From assembly GCF_024707525.1 (NCBI RefSeq), contig NZ_CP062231.1, positions 124,001-188,000 on the forward strand: 64,000 nucleotides of DNA, written 5' to 3'. This stretch comes from Rhizobium sp. TH2. Lineage in GTDB: Bacteria; Pseudomonadota; Alphaproteobacteria; Rhizobiales; Rhizobiaceae. The position numbers were made by a program, and so were the translations under genes. How positions within the stretch are numbered: position 1 is the first letter of the stretch; each line of letters begins with the position of its first letter. The notes under the pieces were generated by a model that saw only the letters and a program-made list of their open reading frames with translations, was not told where the DNA came from and searched no databases. Shown one piece after another: positions 46,652 through 55,784 of this stretch.

Positions 46652-47431
46652 TTACCCAGTCACGGACTCGACCGCCTCCAGCATCTCCTCGCCGGTGATG
46701 ATGCGCTCGACCTCCTCGATCGTCGTCTGCTTGGGATCGATATCGTCGGCCACGACCTTGCCGCGCCGCATGACGATGATCCGGCTCACGACCTGGAATA
46801 CATGGTGGATGTTGTGGGCGATGAAGATGCAGGAATGGCCGGTATCGCGCGCCTCACGCACGAAATTCAGCACACCCTTGGTCTCGGCAACACCGAGATT
46901 GTTGGTCGGCTCGTCGAGGATGATCAGGTCGCTGTCGAAATGCATCGCGCGCGCGATCGCCACCGCCTGTCGTTCACCGCCTGACAGCGAACCGATCGGC
47001 GTATTCGGCGGAATATCCTTGGTGATGCCGACCTTCTTGAGCAGGTCGCGTGCGACTGAATTCATCGCCTCGTGATCCATGCGGTTGAGAAAGCCCGGTC
47101 CCTTGATCGGCTCGCGACCGAGGAACAGGTTGCGCGCGATCGAGAGCTGCGGCACCAGCGCCGAGTCCTGGTAGATCGTCTCGATGCCGTTGGCGATCGA
47201 ATCCGTGGTCGAGTGCATCTCGACCTTCCGGCCCTTGATGTAGATATCACCCGAGGTCACCGGAACAGCGCCTGAGAGCACCTTGATCAGGGTCGATTTG
47301 CCCGCACCATTGTCGCCGAGCAGACCGACCACTTCGCCTCTGGCGACCTTCAAATTCACATCGCGGAGCGCATGCACGCTGCCGTAATGCTTGCTGATGT
47401 TGTCCATGCGGATCAGTTCTTCAGCCATCAT
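46652..47431 (-). CDS. Sugar ABC transporter ATPase, single domain (FrcA-like)
   Basis: A 259-residue single-domain sugar ATPase. Walker A is GDNGAGKST (about residues 38-46), the Q-loop TIYQDSALVPQLSIARNLFLG and the signature SLSGGERQAVAIARAM are followed by Walker B LIILDEPTNNLG and HNIHHVFQV. The single-domain form with HN-x-x-HVF is characteristic of the FrcA (fructose) and XylG-like short ATPases of rhizobia. It starts at the permease stop (overlap TGATG) and ends convergently 31 bases from the lacI-type gene. A CTCGCG/CGCGAG hairpin lies at 46626-46641. Confidence 0.88.
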   Translation of the reverse strand: MMAEELIRMDNISKHYGSVHALRDVNLKVARGEVVGLLGDNGAGKSTLIKVLSGAVPVTSGDIYIKGRKVEMHSTTDSIANGIETIYQDSALVPQLSIARNLFLGREPIKGPGFLNRMDHEAMNSVARDLLKKVGITKDIPPNTPIGSLSGGERQAVAIARAMHFDSDLIILDEPTNNLGVAETKGVLNFVREARDTGHSCIFIAHNIHHVFQVVSRIIVMRRGKVVADDIDPKQTTIEEVERIITGEEMLEAVESVTG

Positions 47432-48417
47432 CAGGTCCCCGCATTGTGGCGGCGTTCGAGCCAGGAGTGCAGTGCCATCATGCCCAGGATGATCGCACCG
47501 ATAAAGATGTTGTAGGCCAGCCCGGGCACGCCGATCAGCACGATGCCGTTGCGCATTGTGCGCAGGATGAAGATGCCAAGCACCGTGCCGAGGATCGTGC
47601 CGCGCCCACCTGTGAGCACCGTGCCGCCGATGACGACCATGGCGATGACTTCGAGCTCGTAGCCAGTGCCGCTGTTGGGATTGGCGGATGCGGTCCGGAT
47701 GGACGAAATGATGCCCGCGAAAGCTGCCATGGCCGCCGAAAACATGAAGAGCATCACTTTGGTGCGATCGACCAGGACGCCCCGGTTCCGTGCCGCGGCG
47801 GCATTGCCGCCCGAGGCCTGAATCCAGTTGCCGGCCTTGGTCTGGTTCAGCACGTAATGCGTTATGACCGCGAACAGAATGAACCAGAGCACCGACATAT
47901 AGATACGAAAGCCGCCGATTTCGAAATCGCCGACCAGGGCATAGGCAAAGGCTGAGCCTTCGACGCTCTGCGGTCGCTGTGGGAAACCGGACGTAATGTA
48001 AAGCGCAGTGCCACGCACGACCAGCAGCATGCCGAGGGTGACGAGAAACGACGGCACCTTCAACCGGGTGACGTAGACGCCGTTCACCCAGCCGATGAAG
48101 AGCGCAATCACCATGGCGACGAGAAACGCAGCCCACATCGGCAATAGTGCGACATTGAAGAGGGTCCACATGATGACGGCGGAAAAGCCGAAGACCGAAC
48201 CGACCGAGAGATCGAATTCACCGGCGGTCATCAGCAGCGTCATGGCGAGCGCGATCATTCCGAGCTCGACGGTGAACATAAGGGTGTTGGAGATATTCAA
48301 TCCGGAAAGGAACGTCGGATTGATACTCGTGAACACGATCAATTCGGCGATGAGAAGGACCAGCGGTCCGAATTCGGGCGCGCTGATGAAGCGCTGCAGA
48401 AATGTTCGATTTTGCAT
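47431..48417 (-). CDS. Sugar ABC permease (FrcC/RbsC-like)
   Basis: A 328-residue membrane protein: MIALAMTLLMTAGEFDLSVGSVFGF (two conserved blocks at about 52-76), RLKVPSFLVTLGMLLVVRGTALY, the NRGVLVDRTKVMLFMFSAAMAA loop and the ELEVIAMVVIGGTVLTGGRG C-terminal signature. About nine helices. Second gene in the leftward operon; its frame ends at the ATPase start. It presumably forms a homodimeric channel, because no second permease is present. Confidence 0.9.
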   Translation of the reverse strand: MQNRTFLQRFISAPEFGPLVLLIAELIVFTSINPTFLSGLNISNTLMFTVELGMIALAMTLLMTAGEFDLSVGSVFGFSAVIMWTLFNVALLPMWAAFLVAMVIALFIGWVNGVYVTRLKVPSFLVTLGMLLVVRGTALYITSGFPQRPQSVEGSAFAYALVGDFEIGGFRIYMSVLWFILFAVITHYVLNQTKAGNWIQASGGNAAAARNRGVLVDRTKVMLFMFSAAMAAFAGIISSIRTASANPNSGTGYELEVIAMVVIGGTVLTGGRGTILGTVLGIFILRTMRNGIVLIGVPGLAYNIFIGAIILGMMALHSWLERRHNAGT

Positions 48418-48445
48418 GTGTGTCCGCCAGTCCGCGCAGAAAAAT

Positions 48446-48472
48446 CCGCCCGGCCACGGGATGGCCGGGCGG
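48446..48472 (-). terminator. Stem-loop with T-run between binding protein and permease
   Basis: CCGCCCGGCCA (48446-48456) and its exact complement (48462-48472) flank a five-base loop. On the minus strand the stem is followed by ATTTTT, so this is a plausible partial intrinsic terminator downstream of the binding-protein gene. Confidence 0.75.
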
Positions 48473-48483
48473 CAGTTTCGAAT

Positions 48484-49428
48484 TTACTTGGCGCCCATGA
48501 TGTCGTGGTAAATCTTGGCGTTGTCCTTCTCATAGAGCGTGCCGACATAGACGTTGAAGCCCGGCGGTACCTTGGCGGCAGCCATCGCGGCCAAGGAGAG
48601 GCTCACATAGCTGGTGGCCTGCGGATCCTGCCACATGGCGGCGTTCACATAACCATCCATGACTTCCTGTGTCGTGTCCTGTGAATTGCCCCAGCCGACA
48701 GCCGGGATTTCGCCGGCCTTGATGCCGACCTGATCGAAGGCACGCTTGACCGAACCCGTGACCAGATCGCCGAGTCCGATGATCGCCTTGATCTTGGCGC
48801 GGTTGGCGGTGAGGTAGTCGCTCATCCGGGTAATGATCTCAGCCTGGTCGAGCGTCGTGTCGGTCACTTCCCAGGTGATGTTGAGCGGCTTGAAGACGCT
48901 GGCAATGCCCTCTTCTTCCTGCACGCCATAGGTGGCGCCGGGCACTTCGACCGGCATCCAGACGAAATCGCCTTCCTTCACCAGCTTCTTGTCGACGAGA
49001 TACTGCGCCCAGGCCGCGCCGGCCTTCTGCAGGTCCATGCCGACATAGGCGTTGAAGTTGACGGTCGGGTCCGGCGTATTCATGTTGATGACCGGAATGC
49101 CGGCATCACGCGCTTCCTTGACCACGGCGACGAGGCTGCCGGGGTCGGGGCTCGATGTCACGATGCCATCGGCCTTGGCGGCAATGGCCGCGCGCACGGC
49201 TTCCTGATGCGAAGGCACGTCGCCCGAATGGAACGAGGTGTTCACGGTGTTGCCGGTGTCGCTCTCCCACTGCTTGGCACCAGCCAGGAAGTAGGTCCAG
49301 ACCGGATCGGTCGGCGCACCATGCGAGATCCAGTAGAATGTCTTGCCGGCCGCGAATGCCGGCGCAAAGCCGCTCGCAACGACCATTGTCGCCGCTGCCG
49401 CCAAGCCAAGGAACGTCCTTCTAAGCAT
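48484..49428 (-). CDS. Sugar ABC transporter solute-binding protein (FrcB-like)
   Basis: A 314-residue Peripla_BP_4 protein. The signal peptide (LRRTFLGLAAAATMVVASGF, cleaved after AFA at about residue 27) has an RR pair, so Tat export is possible. Mature motifs FYWISHGAPTDPVWTYFLAGA and VVKEARDAGIPVINMNTPDP are those of FrcB/ribose-type binding proteins. First gene of the leftward operon, preceded by GGAGGAG. The upstream 296 bases (49429-49724), shared with the divergent DUF922 gene, hold its promoter but I recognise no clear boxes or other genes there. Confidence 0.87.
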   Translation of the reverse strand: MLRRTFLGLAAAATMVVASGFAPAFAAGKTFYWISHGAPTDPVWTYFLAGAKQWESDTGNTVNTSFHSGDVPSHQEAVRAAIAAKADGIVTSSPDPGSLVAVVKEARDAGIPVINMNTPDPTVNFNAYVGMDLQKAGAAWAQYLVDKKLVKEGDFVWMPVEVPGATYGVQEEEGIASVFKPLNITWEVTDTTLDQAEIITRMSDYLTANRAKIKAIIGLGDLVTGSVKRAFDQVGIKAGEIPAVGWGNSQDTTQEVMDGYVNAAMWQDPQATSYVSLSLAAMAAAKVPPGFNVYVGTLYEKDNAKIYHDIMGAK

Positions 49429-49724
49429 GCTAGTCTCCTCCGTTGTCGCCGGACCTCCGGCTTCTCACCCTCGAATGGGACCCAGCATTGCCGCGCCCCG
49501 CACCCAAGTTCCGAGACTCCTCCCTCCGAACCAGGATCAAACCATGCGCCTGTTGAAGGCGCGCGCCTTTGCGATGCGAATTGCATTTTGAGGCTTCAAT
49601 TTGATGTGCAGAGCTAAAGGCCCGCGGCCGTTTCTGTCAAGCGGAATCGCTACGCCGTGATACGAGTGATTGATGACGGCAAGCGGTTTGGGTAATCTGC
49701 CCGCGAACCGGCCGGAGGACATGT

Positions 49725-50324
49725 GTGACATCCAGATTATCAGCCATACTGGCTTTCATCATCTCGGCGCTTCCGGGGATCGCTTTGGCCGAATGGAAGC
49801 CGGTGGAGCAGGAGAGGACCTATCCGGTTTCAGGCAGTTCCGGTGCCGAACTCTATGCCGCGATCGGCCAGCGTGGCCCCAAGGTCGGCGGATTGCCATT
49901 GGGCGCCATCGCCCATACCAGCTTCAAGCTGACCTGGACCCGCAAATACGAGCCGCGCGATGGCGGCTGCGTGATCGCGGTAAACCGACCGAAGCTCATC
50001 ATCACCTATGTCCTGCCGAAGCTCACCGGCAAGCCGCCGCAGTCGGTCCGCCAGGAATGGGAAACCTTCATATCAGGCGTTCGGGATCACGAGAAAGTCC
50101 ACGGCCGGATGATCGTCGACATGGTCAAGGAGATCGAAACCATCAGCGTCGGCTTCTCGGTGCCCAACGATCCGGATTGCAAAGCCATAAGGCAGGAACT
50201 TACCCGCCGGCTCGCCGAAATCTCCCAGAGCCAGCGCCAGAAGAGCCGTGACTTCGACAAGGCCGAGATGAGCGAAGGCGGCAATATCCATCAGCTCATC
50301 CTGCGCCTGGTTAACGGTAGCTGA
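49725..50324 (+). CDS. DUF922 family putative secreted zinc protease
   Basis: A 199-residue protein with a signal peptide (LSAILAFIISALPGIALA, cleaved at about residue 23). The mature part carries the sequence RDHEKVHGRMI (about residues 120-130), an HExxH zinc motif as in DUF922 (predicted Zn-dependent proteases). A cysteine pair (GGCVIAV and DPDCKAI) may form a disulfide. GTG 49725 follows GGAGGACAT. Stand-alone gene between the Frc-like operon and the chemoreceptor; substrate and role are unknown. Confidence 0.72.
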   Translation: MTSRLSAILAFIISALPGIALAEWKPVEQERTYPVSGSSGAELYAAIGQRGPKVGGLPLGAIAHTSFKLTWTRKYEPRDGGCVIAVNRPKLIITYVLPKLTGKPPQSVRQEWETFISGVRDHEKVHGRMIVDMVKEIETISVGFSVPNDPDCKAIRQELTRRLAEISQSQRQKSRDFDKAEMSEGGNIHQLILRLVNGS

Positions 50325-50437
50325 GCTTTCCGAAGTCGGAATGCCTGGCCGCGTTAGAATTCAATTAAATTAGTAATCATCAATTGTTAACCCTGAAAAC
50401 CTACATTCATCGGGTCTTTGAAGGAGAAGAGACCCCT

Positions 50438-52252
50438 ATGCGCAGTCTTTCCATCGCCACCCGCCTCTATATGCTCGTGGGTCTTGCCATCGTTATATTC
50501 GCCGGTGGCATGACGGTTGCGCTCAATTACTCGTTCACCGAACTCGAGGCCGAGCGTAAGGCCGGCCTTGCCCAGATGGATGCCACGGCGCTTGCGATCT
50601 TCGAGAAATACTACGCGCTCGAAAAGTCCGGTTCTATGACGCGTGAACAGGCCCAGAACGCCGCGAGCGAGACCATCTCGGCCATGCGTTACGGCGACAG
50701 CGGCTATTTCTGGATCAACGACATGCATCCGAAAATGATCATGCATCCGGTCAAGCCGAAATTGAATGGCACGGATCTCTCCCAGAACAAGGACCCGAAC
50801 GGCAAGTTCCTGTTCGTGGAATTCGTCAACACCGTGAAGGCAAGCGGCCACGGCTTTGTCGATTATTACTGGCCGAAGCCGGGTGCCGAAGAGCCGGTCC
50901 TCAAATATTCCCACGTCGCCGGTTTCCAGCCCTGGGGCTGGATCGTCGGCACCGGCGTCTACGCGGACGACCTCGCGGCACTCTACTGGCGGAACGCGAT
51001 GTGGGCGGCGATGGCCACCGGCATCGGGGCAATGGTCATCATCGCGATTGCCTTCGCCATCGTCCGCAGCGTCGTAGCACCACTCGGACGGATCAAGGCG
51101 CAGATGGCATCCATCGCGGAGGAAGCCCCGTCCGTCGAGATCACTGATCAGGCCTTCACCGACGAAGTCGGCGACATGGCAAAGGCGCTCCTCATCCTGC
51201 GCGATTCGGTCAACGAGCGCCGTGCGATGCGCGAACGAGAGGTCGAGCAGCGCCAGAGAACCGAGGACGAACGCCGTCAGCGCGAATCCAGCGCCCGCAG
51301 CACCGCCGAACAGCAGCATTTCGCCATCCAGACGTTGGGTGCCGGCCTCGAGAAACTCGCAGCCGGCGACCTCACGGTCTCCATCGGTGATATCGGCGAC
51401 AATTATGCCAAGCTGCGCCAGGACTTCAACACAGCCGCGGCCGCGCTCAATGATGTGATCCAGGCGATTGCCGGCTCGAGCAATGTCGTCAAGGACAGTG
51501 CGGACTCGATCAGCGAGGCGACAGGCTTTCTCTCCAAGCGCACGGAGCAACAGGCGGCGGCGCTCGAAGAGGCAGCCGGCGCGCTGGGCCAGATCACCTC
51601 GACAGTCCAGGTTGCCGCGGAACGCGCGACGGAAGCCAGCCGCATGGTCGAGGAGACCCGCTCCAGCGCCGGCAAATCCGGCGAGATCGTCCGCAACGCC
51701 GTCACCGCCATGGGCCGGATCGAGGATTCCTCCAACCGCATCGGCCAGATCATCAGCGTCATCGACGAGATCGCCTTCCAGACCAATCTTCTGGCGCTCA
51801 ATGCGGGCGTCGAGGCGGCGCGTGCCGGCGAGGCGGGTCGAGGCTTCGCGGTCGTGGCGCAGGAAGTGCGCGAACTGGCACAGCGTTCGGCCACCGCGGC
51901 GCGCGAAATCAAGAGCCTGATCCAGAATTCCGCCAGCGAGGTCGAGGGCGGCGTGGCGCTGGTGCGTTCCACCGGCGATGCGCTGGTCGAGATCGAGAAC
52001 CTCGTGCACAAGGTCAACGATCAGATGGCGCAGATCACCACGGCGGCGCGCGAACAGGCCGCTGGGCTCGGCGAGATCAATGTCTCGGTCAACCAGATGG
52101 ATCAGATGACGCAAAAAAACGCCGCCATGGTCGAGGAAACCACCGCCGCCAGCCAGACACTCGCCCAGGAAAGCGATCATCTCTCGTCGCTTCTCATGAA
52201 GTTCAAGTTCCGCGCGGTCGGCACCGGCCAGGGATACACCCGGGCAGCCTGA
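50438..52252 (+). CDS. Methyl-accepting chemotaxis protein with single Cache domain
   Basis: A 604-residue chemoreceptor. A membrane helix at about residues 9-31 is followed by a periplasmic sCache_2 domain (about 35-180, with [19 protein letters not shown] and [13 protein letters not shown]), a second membrane helix (about 188-212), HAMP (about 213-265) and the signalling domain (about 330-580) with [37 protein letters not shown], the invariant tip (described here in parts). sCache_2 receptors usually sense short organic acids. No C-terminal pentapeptide for CheR is seen. AAGGAGAAGAG precedes ATG 50438; the longer frame upstream is rejected. Confidence 0.92.
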   Translation: MRSLSIATRLYMLVGLAIVIFAGGMTVALNYSFTELEAERKAGLAQMDATALAIFEKYYALEKSGSMTREQAQNAASETISAMRYGDSGYFWINDMHPKMIMHPVKPKLNGTDLSQNKDPNGKFLFVEFVNTVKASGHGFVDYYWPKPGAEEPVLKYSHVAGFQPWGWIVGTGVYADDLAALYWRNAMWAAMATGIGAMVIIAIAFAIVRSVVAPLGRIKAQMASIAEEAPSVEITDQAFTDEVGDMAKALLILRDSVNERRAMREREVEQRQRTEDERRQRESSARSTAEQQHFAIQTLGAGLEKLAAGDLTVSIGDIGDNYAKLRQDFNTAAAALNDVIQAIAGSSNVVKDSADSISEATGFLSKRTEQQAAALEEAAGALGQITSTVQVAAERATEASRMVEETRSSAGKSGEIVRNAVTAMGRIEDSSNRIGQIISVIDEIAFQTNLLALNAGVEAARAGEAGRGFAVVAQEVRELAQRSATAAREIKSLIQNSASEVEGGVALVRSTGDALVEIENLVHKVNDQMAQITTAAREQAAGLGEINVSVNQMDQMTQKNAAMVEETTAASQTLAQESDHLSSLLMKFKFRAVGTGQGYTRAA

Positions 52253-52288
52253 CGAACCCCTTGGCGGCCATGCTTTCAAGGTTTAAAC

Positions 52289-52308
52289 AATCTCCCAATC
52301 GGGAGATT
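52289..52308 (+). promoter_or_regulatory. Hairpin containing the nitrile hydratase ribosome site
   Basis: AATCTCCC (52289-52296) and GGGAGATT (52301-52308) form a perfect stem with loop AATC, ending five bases before the TTG start at 52314. The GGGAG ribosome site is inside the right arm, so folding could hide it. It might also be a terminator for the chemoreceptor gene. Confidence 0.5.
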
Positions 52309-52313
52309 CTGCC

Positions 52314-52946
52314 TTGAGCGACCATCACGACCACGATCACGATCATCACCACGATAACCGCTATTCGGACATGCAGGCGCGGGTGAAGGCGCTGGAAACA
52401 GTGCTGACCGAGAAGGGACTGATCGATCCCGCCGCGATCGACGTCATCGTGGAAACCTATGAAACCAAGATCGGCCCGCGCAACGGGGCCTATGTCGTGG
52501 CTAAGGCTTGGTCCGATCCCGAGTTTGCCGATTGGCTCAAGCGCGACGCGACAGCAGCCATCGCCAGTCTCGGCTATACCGGCCGCCAGGGCGAGCATAT
52601 GCGCGCCGTGTTCAACACGCCGGAAACCCATAACCTTGTCGTCTGCACGCTCTGCTCCTGCTATCCCTGGTCGGTGCTTGGTCTACCACCTGTCTGGTAC
52701 AAGGCGCCGGCCTATCGCTCGCGAGCGGTGATCGATCCGCGCGGCGTGCTGGCCGAATTCGGGCTGGAACTGCCCGGGGACAAGAAGATCCGTGTCTGGG
52801 ATTCCACGGCCGAACTTCGCTATATCGTCATCCCCGAACGCCCTGCCGGCAGCGATGACATGGATGAGGACGCACTGGCCGACCTGGTGGGCCGCGATGC
52901 AATGATCGGCACGGCCATCGCGAAGACCCCGGAGATCGCGCGATGA
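52314..52946 (+). CDS. nthA: Nitrile hydratase alpha subunit, cobalt type
   Basis: A 210-residue subunit. The metal site reads VCTLCSC (Cys111, Cys114, Cys116) followed by [14 protein letters not shown]; Thr between the first two residues of the motif marks the non-corrin cobalt form, while iron enzymes have Ser. Two cysteines are expected to be oxidised to sulfinic and sulfenic acids. A His/Asp-rich N-terminal tract (residues 3-13) may help cobalt loading. The enzyme hydrates nitriles to amides in the cytoplasm. TTG 52314 is the only start compatible with the family. It overlaps the beta gene by four bases. Confidence 0.93.
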   Translation: MSDHHDHDHDHHHDNRYSDMQARVKALETVLTEKGLIDPAAIDVIVETYETKIGPRNGAYVVAKAWSDPEFADWLKRDATAAIASLGYTGRQGEHMRAVFNTPETHNLVVCTLCSCYPWSVLGLPPVWYKAPAYRSRAVIDPRGVLAEFGLELPGDKKIRVWDSTAELRYIVIPERPAGSDDMDEDALADLVGRDAMIGTAIAKTPEIAR

Positions 52947-53602
52947 ACGGCCCGCATGATCTCGGTGGCGAGATGGGCTTCGGCTCCGTCGCGCCAGAAC
53001 GCAATGAACCGTATTTCCATGCCGAGTGGGAAAAGCGTGCGCTAGGGATCACATTGTCCTGCGGTGCCTTCGGTTTCTGGACGATCGACGAAAGCAGGCA
53101 CGCCCGCGAAAACATTCCGCCGGCGAGCTATCTTGGCGCCAGCTATTACGAGATCTGGATGCGCGCGCTGGAAGTGCTGCTGGACCGCCACGGCTTCGTC
53201 GCGTCCGAGGAAATCGATGCGGGCCGCAAACTCAAAGACCCTACGACACCCAAGCGTGTCTTGAAGGCCGACATGGTGCCTGTCGTACTCGCCAAGGGCG
53301 GCCCCTGCGACCGGCCGATTGACGCGGCGCCGAAATTCACCGAGGGCCAACGCGTCCGAACCCGCAATTTCAGCCCGGCGACCCACACGCGATTGCCGAC
53401 CTATGCCAAGGGCAAGGCCGGCGTCATCGAGACCGTACAGGGCTCGTTCGTCTTTCCAGATGACAATGCCCATGGCAAGGGCGAGAACCCACAATGGGTC
53501 TATACCGTCGTCTTCGATGGCGCCGAGATCTGGGGCGAAGATGCGACGCCGGGCCTCACCGTCTCGATCGACGCCTGGGAGAACTACCTTGTCGCTGCCT
53601 GA
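52943..53602 (+). CDS. nthB: Nitrile hydratase beta subunit
   Basis: A 219-residue subunit of normal length. It begins [14 protein letters not shown], the conserved beta start, and has [26 protein letters not shown] (about residues 52-77, in pieces) with the arginines that hydrogen-bond the modified cysteines, then an SH3-like barrel at the C-terminus ([28 protein letters not shown]). It forms the active alpha-beta heterodimer with NthA. The gene is translationally coupled to nthA and overlaps the activator gene by 14 bases. Confidence 0.93.
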   Translation: MNGPHDLGGEMGFGSVAPERNEPYFHAEWEKRALGITLSCGAFGFWTIDESRHARENIPPASYLGASYYEIWMRALEVLLDRHGFVASEEIDAGRKLKDPTTPKRVLKADMVPVVLAKGGPCDRPIDAAPKFTEGQRVRTRNFSPATHTRLPTYAKGKAGVIETVQGSFVFPDDNAHGKGENPQWVYTVVFDGAEIWGEDATPGLTVSIDAWENYLVAA

Positions 53603-53960
53603 GGCCCGCGCCTCGCTGGCGAGTTCACCCGAACTGCCGCTGTCGCCCGAAGGCGCACCCGTTTTCGCCGAGCCCTGGCATGCCGAGGCCTTCGCCATCG
53701 CCGTCCATCTCAACGCGCGCGGCCTGTTCACCTGGCCGGAATGGGCCGAGATGCTGTCGGCGAAACTCCATCAGCCCGGCCGCTTGCCCGATGGCAGTGA
53801 CTATTTCGATTGCTGGGTCGAGGCGCTGTCCACCCTGCTCGAGCGCAAAGGCGTGACCGATGTCGCAACGATCCTGTCCCTGCAGCAAAGCTGGCAACGC
53901 GCCGCCGAGGCCACGCCGCACGGCAAGCCGATCGAACTGGCGAATGATCCGCATCGCTGA
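53589..53960 (+). CDS. Nitrile hydratase accessory (activator) protein
   Basis: A 123-residue protein resembling the N-terminal half of the beta subunit: PVFAEPWHAEAFAIAVHLN and FTWPEWAEMLSAKL, then DYFDCWVEALSTLLERKG. This is the P14K/NhlE-type activator that carries alpha subunit and cobalt during self-subunit swapping in Co-type enzymes. TTG 53589 overlaps the beta stop by 14 bases; no ATG or GTG is available nearby before the homology starts. It ends three bases before the convergent hydrolase gene. Confidence 0.85.
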   Translation: MSLPEARASLASSPELPLSPEGAPVFAEPWHAEAFAIAVHLNARGLFTWPEWAEMLSAKLHQPGRLPDGSDYFDCWVEALSTLLERKGVTDVATILSLQQSWQRAAEATPHGKPIELANDPHR

Positions 53961-53963
53961 GAT

Positions 53964-54692
53964 CTACACGCCCTTGGCGTCCAGCCAATCCCTGATCAGC
54001 TTGCGATAGCGCTCGCCCGAAAAACTCGGGAAATGCCCGCCATGGACGATCCGCACGGGGTAGTCCAGCAGCCGCTTCATCGAAGCCAGATAATCCGCCG
54101 CATTGGAATGATAGGTGTCTTCGATCAGCGGCCCGTCATAGAGAATGTCGCCCGAAAACAGGATGCCGCTCTTGGCTTCCCAGAGCGCGATACCGCCCGG
54201 TGAGTGCCCCGGCGTATGCACCACCTCGAACACCCGGTCGCCGAGATCGACGGCGTCGCCATCGTTCAGAATGCGCGTGGCGGGCGCCGCCTTCACGGCG
54301 TAACATTTCGAGCAATAGGGCTCGGGCGGCAGAGCGTCGAAAATCTCGTCGGTGACATAGGGGTCAGCCAGCGTATTGGCCCGCGTCGGATGCGCCAGAA
54401 GCTCGGCCTCGGAGGAATGCACCGCCCGGCACTCGAATTCATGATGACAGCCGATATGATCGAAATGCGTGTGGCTCGCCACAGCGATCAGGTCGCGCTC
54501 GGTGACGACGGGCACCCACTCCCGCAGTGACACCACGCCCATGCCGCTATCGACCAGCATGTCGCGGTCGCGCCCGCGGATATGCCAGATATTGCAGCGG
54601 TAGAATTCCTGGATCCAGGGCTCGCAAATATAGGTCACGTCGTCGTCGAGGCGTTTGACCGAGTACCAGTTCTCAGGCGCGATCCGCTGCAT
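53964..54692 (-). CDS. Metallo-beta-lactamase fold hydrolase
   Basis: A 242-residue MBL-fold protein. The motif SHTHFDHIGCHHE (about residues 72-84) gives HxHxDH, followed by GHSPGGIALWE (His ligand), LFSGDILYDG (bridging Asp) and VHGGHFPSF near the end (last His). The fold covers lactonases, esterases and glyoxalase II-like enzymes; the exact substrate is unknown. Last gene of the leftward polyamine-type ABC operon, ten bases after the ATPase, so it may hydrolyse an imported compound. Also possible is a quorum-quenching lactonase. Confidence 0.85.
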   Translation of the reverse strand: MQRIAPENWYSVKRLDDDVTYICEPWIQEFYRCNIWHIRGRDRDMLVDSGMGVVSLREWVPVVTERDLIAVASHTHFDHIGCHHEFECRAVHSSEAELLAHPTRANTLADPYVTDEIFDALPPEPYCSKCYAVKAAPATRILNDGDAVDLGDRVFEVVHTPGHSPGGIALWEAKSGILFSGDILYDGPLIEDTYHSNAADYLASMKRLLDYPVRIVHGGHFPSFSGERYRKLIRDWLDAKGV

Positions 54693-54701
54693 GCTTTGCT
54701 C

Positions 54702-55784
54702 CTACGCTGCCGGCAGCACCATAACGCCCGCCGGATCGACCGCAAGCGCGATGCGGGTTCCCGTCTCGACTCGCGCCGATTGCGGCATATGCGCGACCAG
54801 CGATAGTTCGGTGGCCGAGACCGGCGCGAGATGGCAGCGATAATGCGTGCCGAAGAAGGCGCTACCGGCAATGTCGGCCTCGCCAAGCCGGGTGGTCGCG
54901 GCGTCCGCGGCAGCCCGGAAATGTTCGGGCCGGATGCAGAGTTTGACGCGGTCACCGGATTTCGGCTGGCCGCCAGTGAAGTTGGCCGCCGACAAGGTCA
55001 CGGGGCCGATCTGGGTCGTGAGTTCCGCCGCATCGTCATTCGTCGACAACACCTTGCCGTCGATCAGGTTGACCTCACCCATGAACCCGGCCGAGAACAG
55101 CGACTTCGGCCGCATGTAGATATCCGCCGGCGGCCCGAAATCCTCGACCCGGCCTTGGTTCATCACCACGATCCGGTCGGCGATCGCCATCGCCTCTTCC
55201 TGATCGTGGGTTACATGAATGAAGGTCGTGCCGACCCGCTTCTGGATCGCCTTCAACTCATCCTGCATCTGCCGTCGCAGCTTGAGATCGAGCGCGCCGA
55301 GCGGCTCGTCCAGCAGTAGCACGTCGGGATCGACGGCGAGCGCCCGGGCCAGCGCCACGCGCTGCCGCTGGCCGCCGGAGAGTTCATGCGGCTTCTTGCT
55401 GGCGGATGCTTTCAAGCCGACGAGATCGAGAAACGACAGCGCTTTCTCATCGCGCTCGGCCTTGGCCATGCCTCGCATCCGTAAGCCGAAGCCGACATTG
55501 TCGATCAGCCGCATATGCGGAAACAGCGCATAATCCTGGAACATCGTGGTCGTCGGCCGGCGCGCGGGCGATACGCCCGCCATGTCCTTGCCGCCGATCG
55601 CAACCTTTCCACCGGTCGGCTCCATGAAGCCGCCGAGGATGGAGAGGAGCGTGGTCTTGCCGCAGCCGGAGGGACCGAGCAGCACGATGAACTCGCCGGC
55701 CGCGATCTCCAGCGACACATTGTCGAGTGCCGTGAAATTGCCGAATGTCTTGCGCGCGTCGGTGATGGAAACGGAGGCGGTCAT
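54702..55784 (-). CDS. Polyamine-type ABC transporter ATPase (PotA-like)
   Basis: A 360-residue ATPase. Walker A is GPSGCGKTT (about residues 38-46), signature HELSGGQRQRVALARAL and Walker B VLLLDEPLGALD. The C-terminal TOBE domain (about 275-355) is of the PotA/iron-type importer class. It overlaps the permease gene by four bases. The family moves putrescine, spermidine, opines or similar cations. All ATPase motifs are intact. Confidence 0.9.
   Translation of the reverse strand: MTASVSITDARKTFGNFTALDNVSLEIAAGEFIVLLGPSGCGKTTLLSILGGFMEPTGGKVAIGGKDMAGVSPARRPTTTMFQDYALFPHMRLIDNVGFGLRMRGMAKAERDEKALSFLDLVGLKASASKKPHELSGGQRQRVALARALAVDPDVLLLDEPLGALDLKLRRQMQDELKAIQKRVGTTFIHVTHDQEEAMAIADRIVVMNQGRVEDFGPPADIYMRPKSLFSAGFMGEVNLIDGKVLSTNDDAAELTTQIGPVTLSAANFTGGQPKSGDRVKLCIRPEHFRAAADAATTRLGEADIAGSAFFGTHYRCHLAPVSATELSLVAHMPQSARVETGTRIALAVDPAGVMVLPAA

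Noticed and set aside
50387..52279. 630-codon open frame antisense to the chemoreceptor
   Set aside because: It mirrors the chemoreceptor codons (third-position GC bias leaves the antisense open), has His/Asp/Arg-rich composition and resembles no family.
53964..54692. Classical beta-lactamase resistance gene
   Set aside because: The MBL fold alone does not imply lactamase activity; no signal peptide is present and the operon context is transport.
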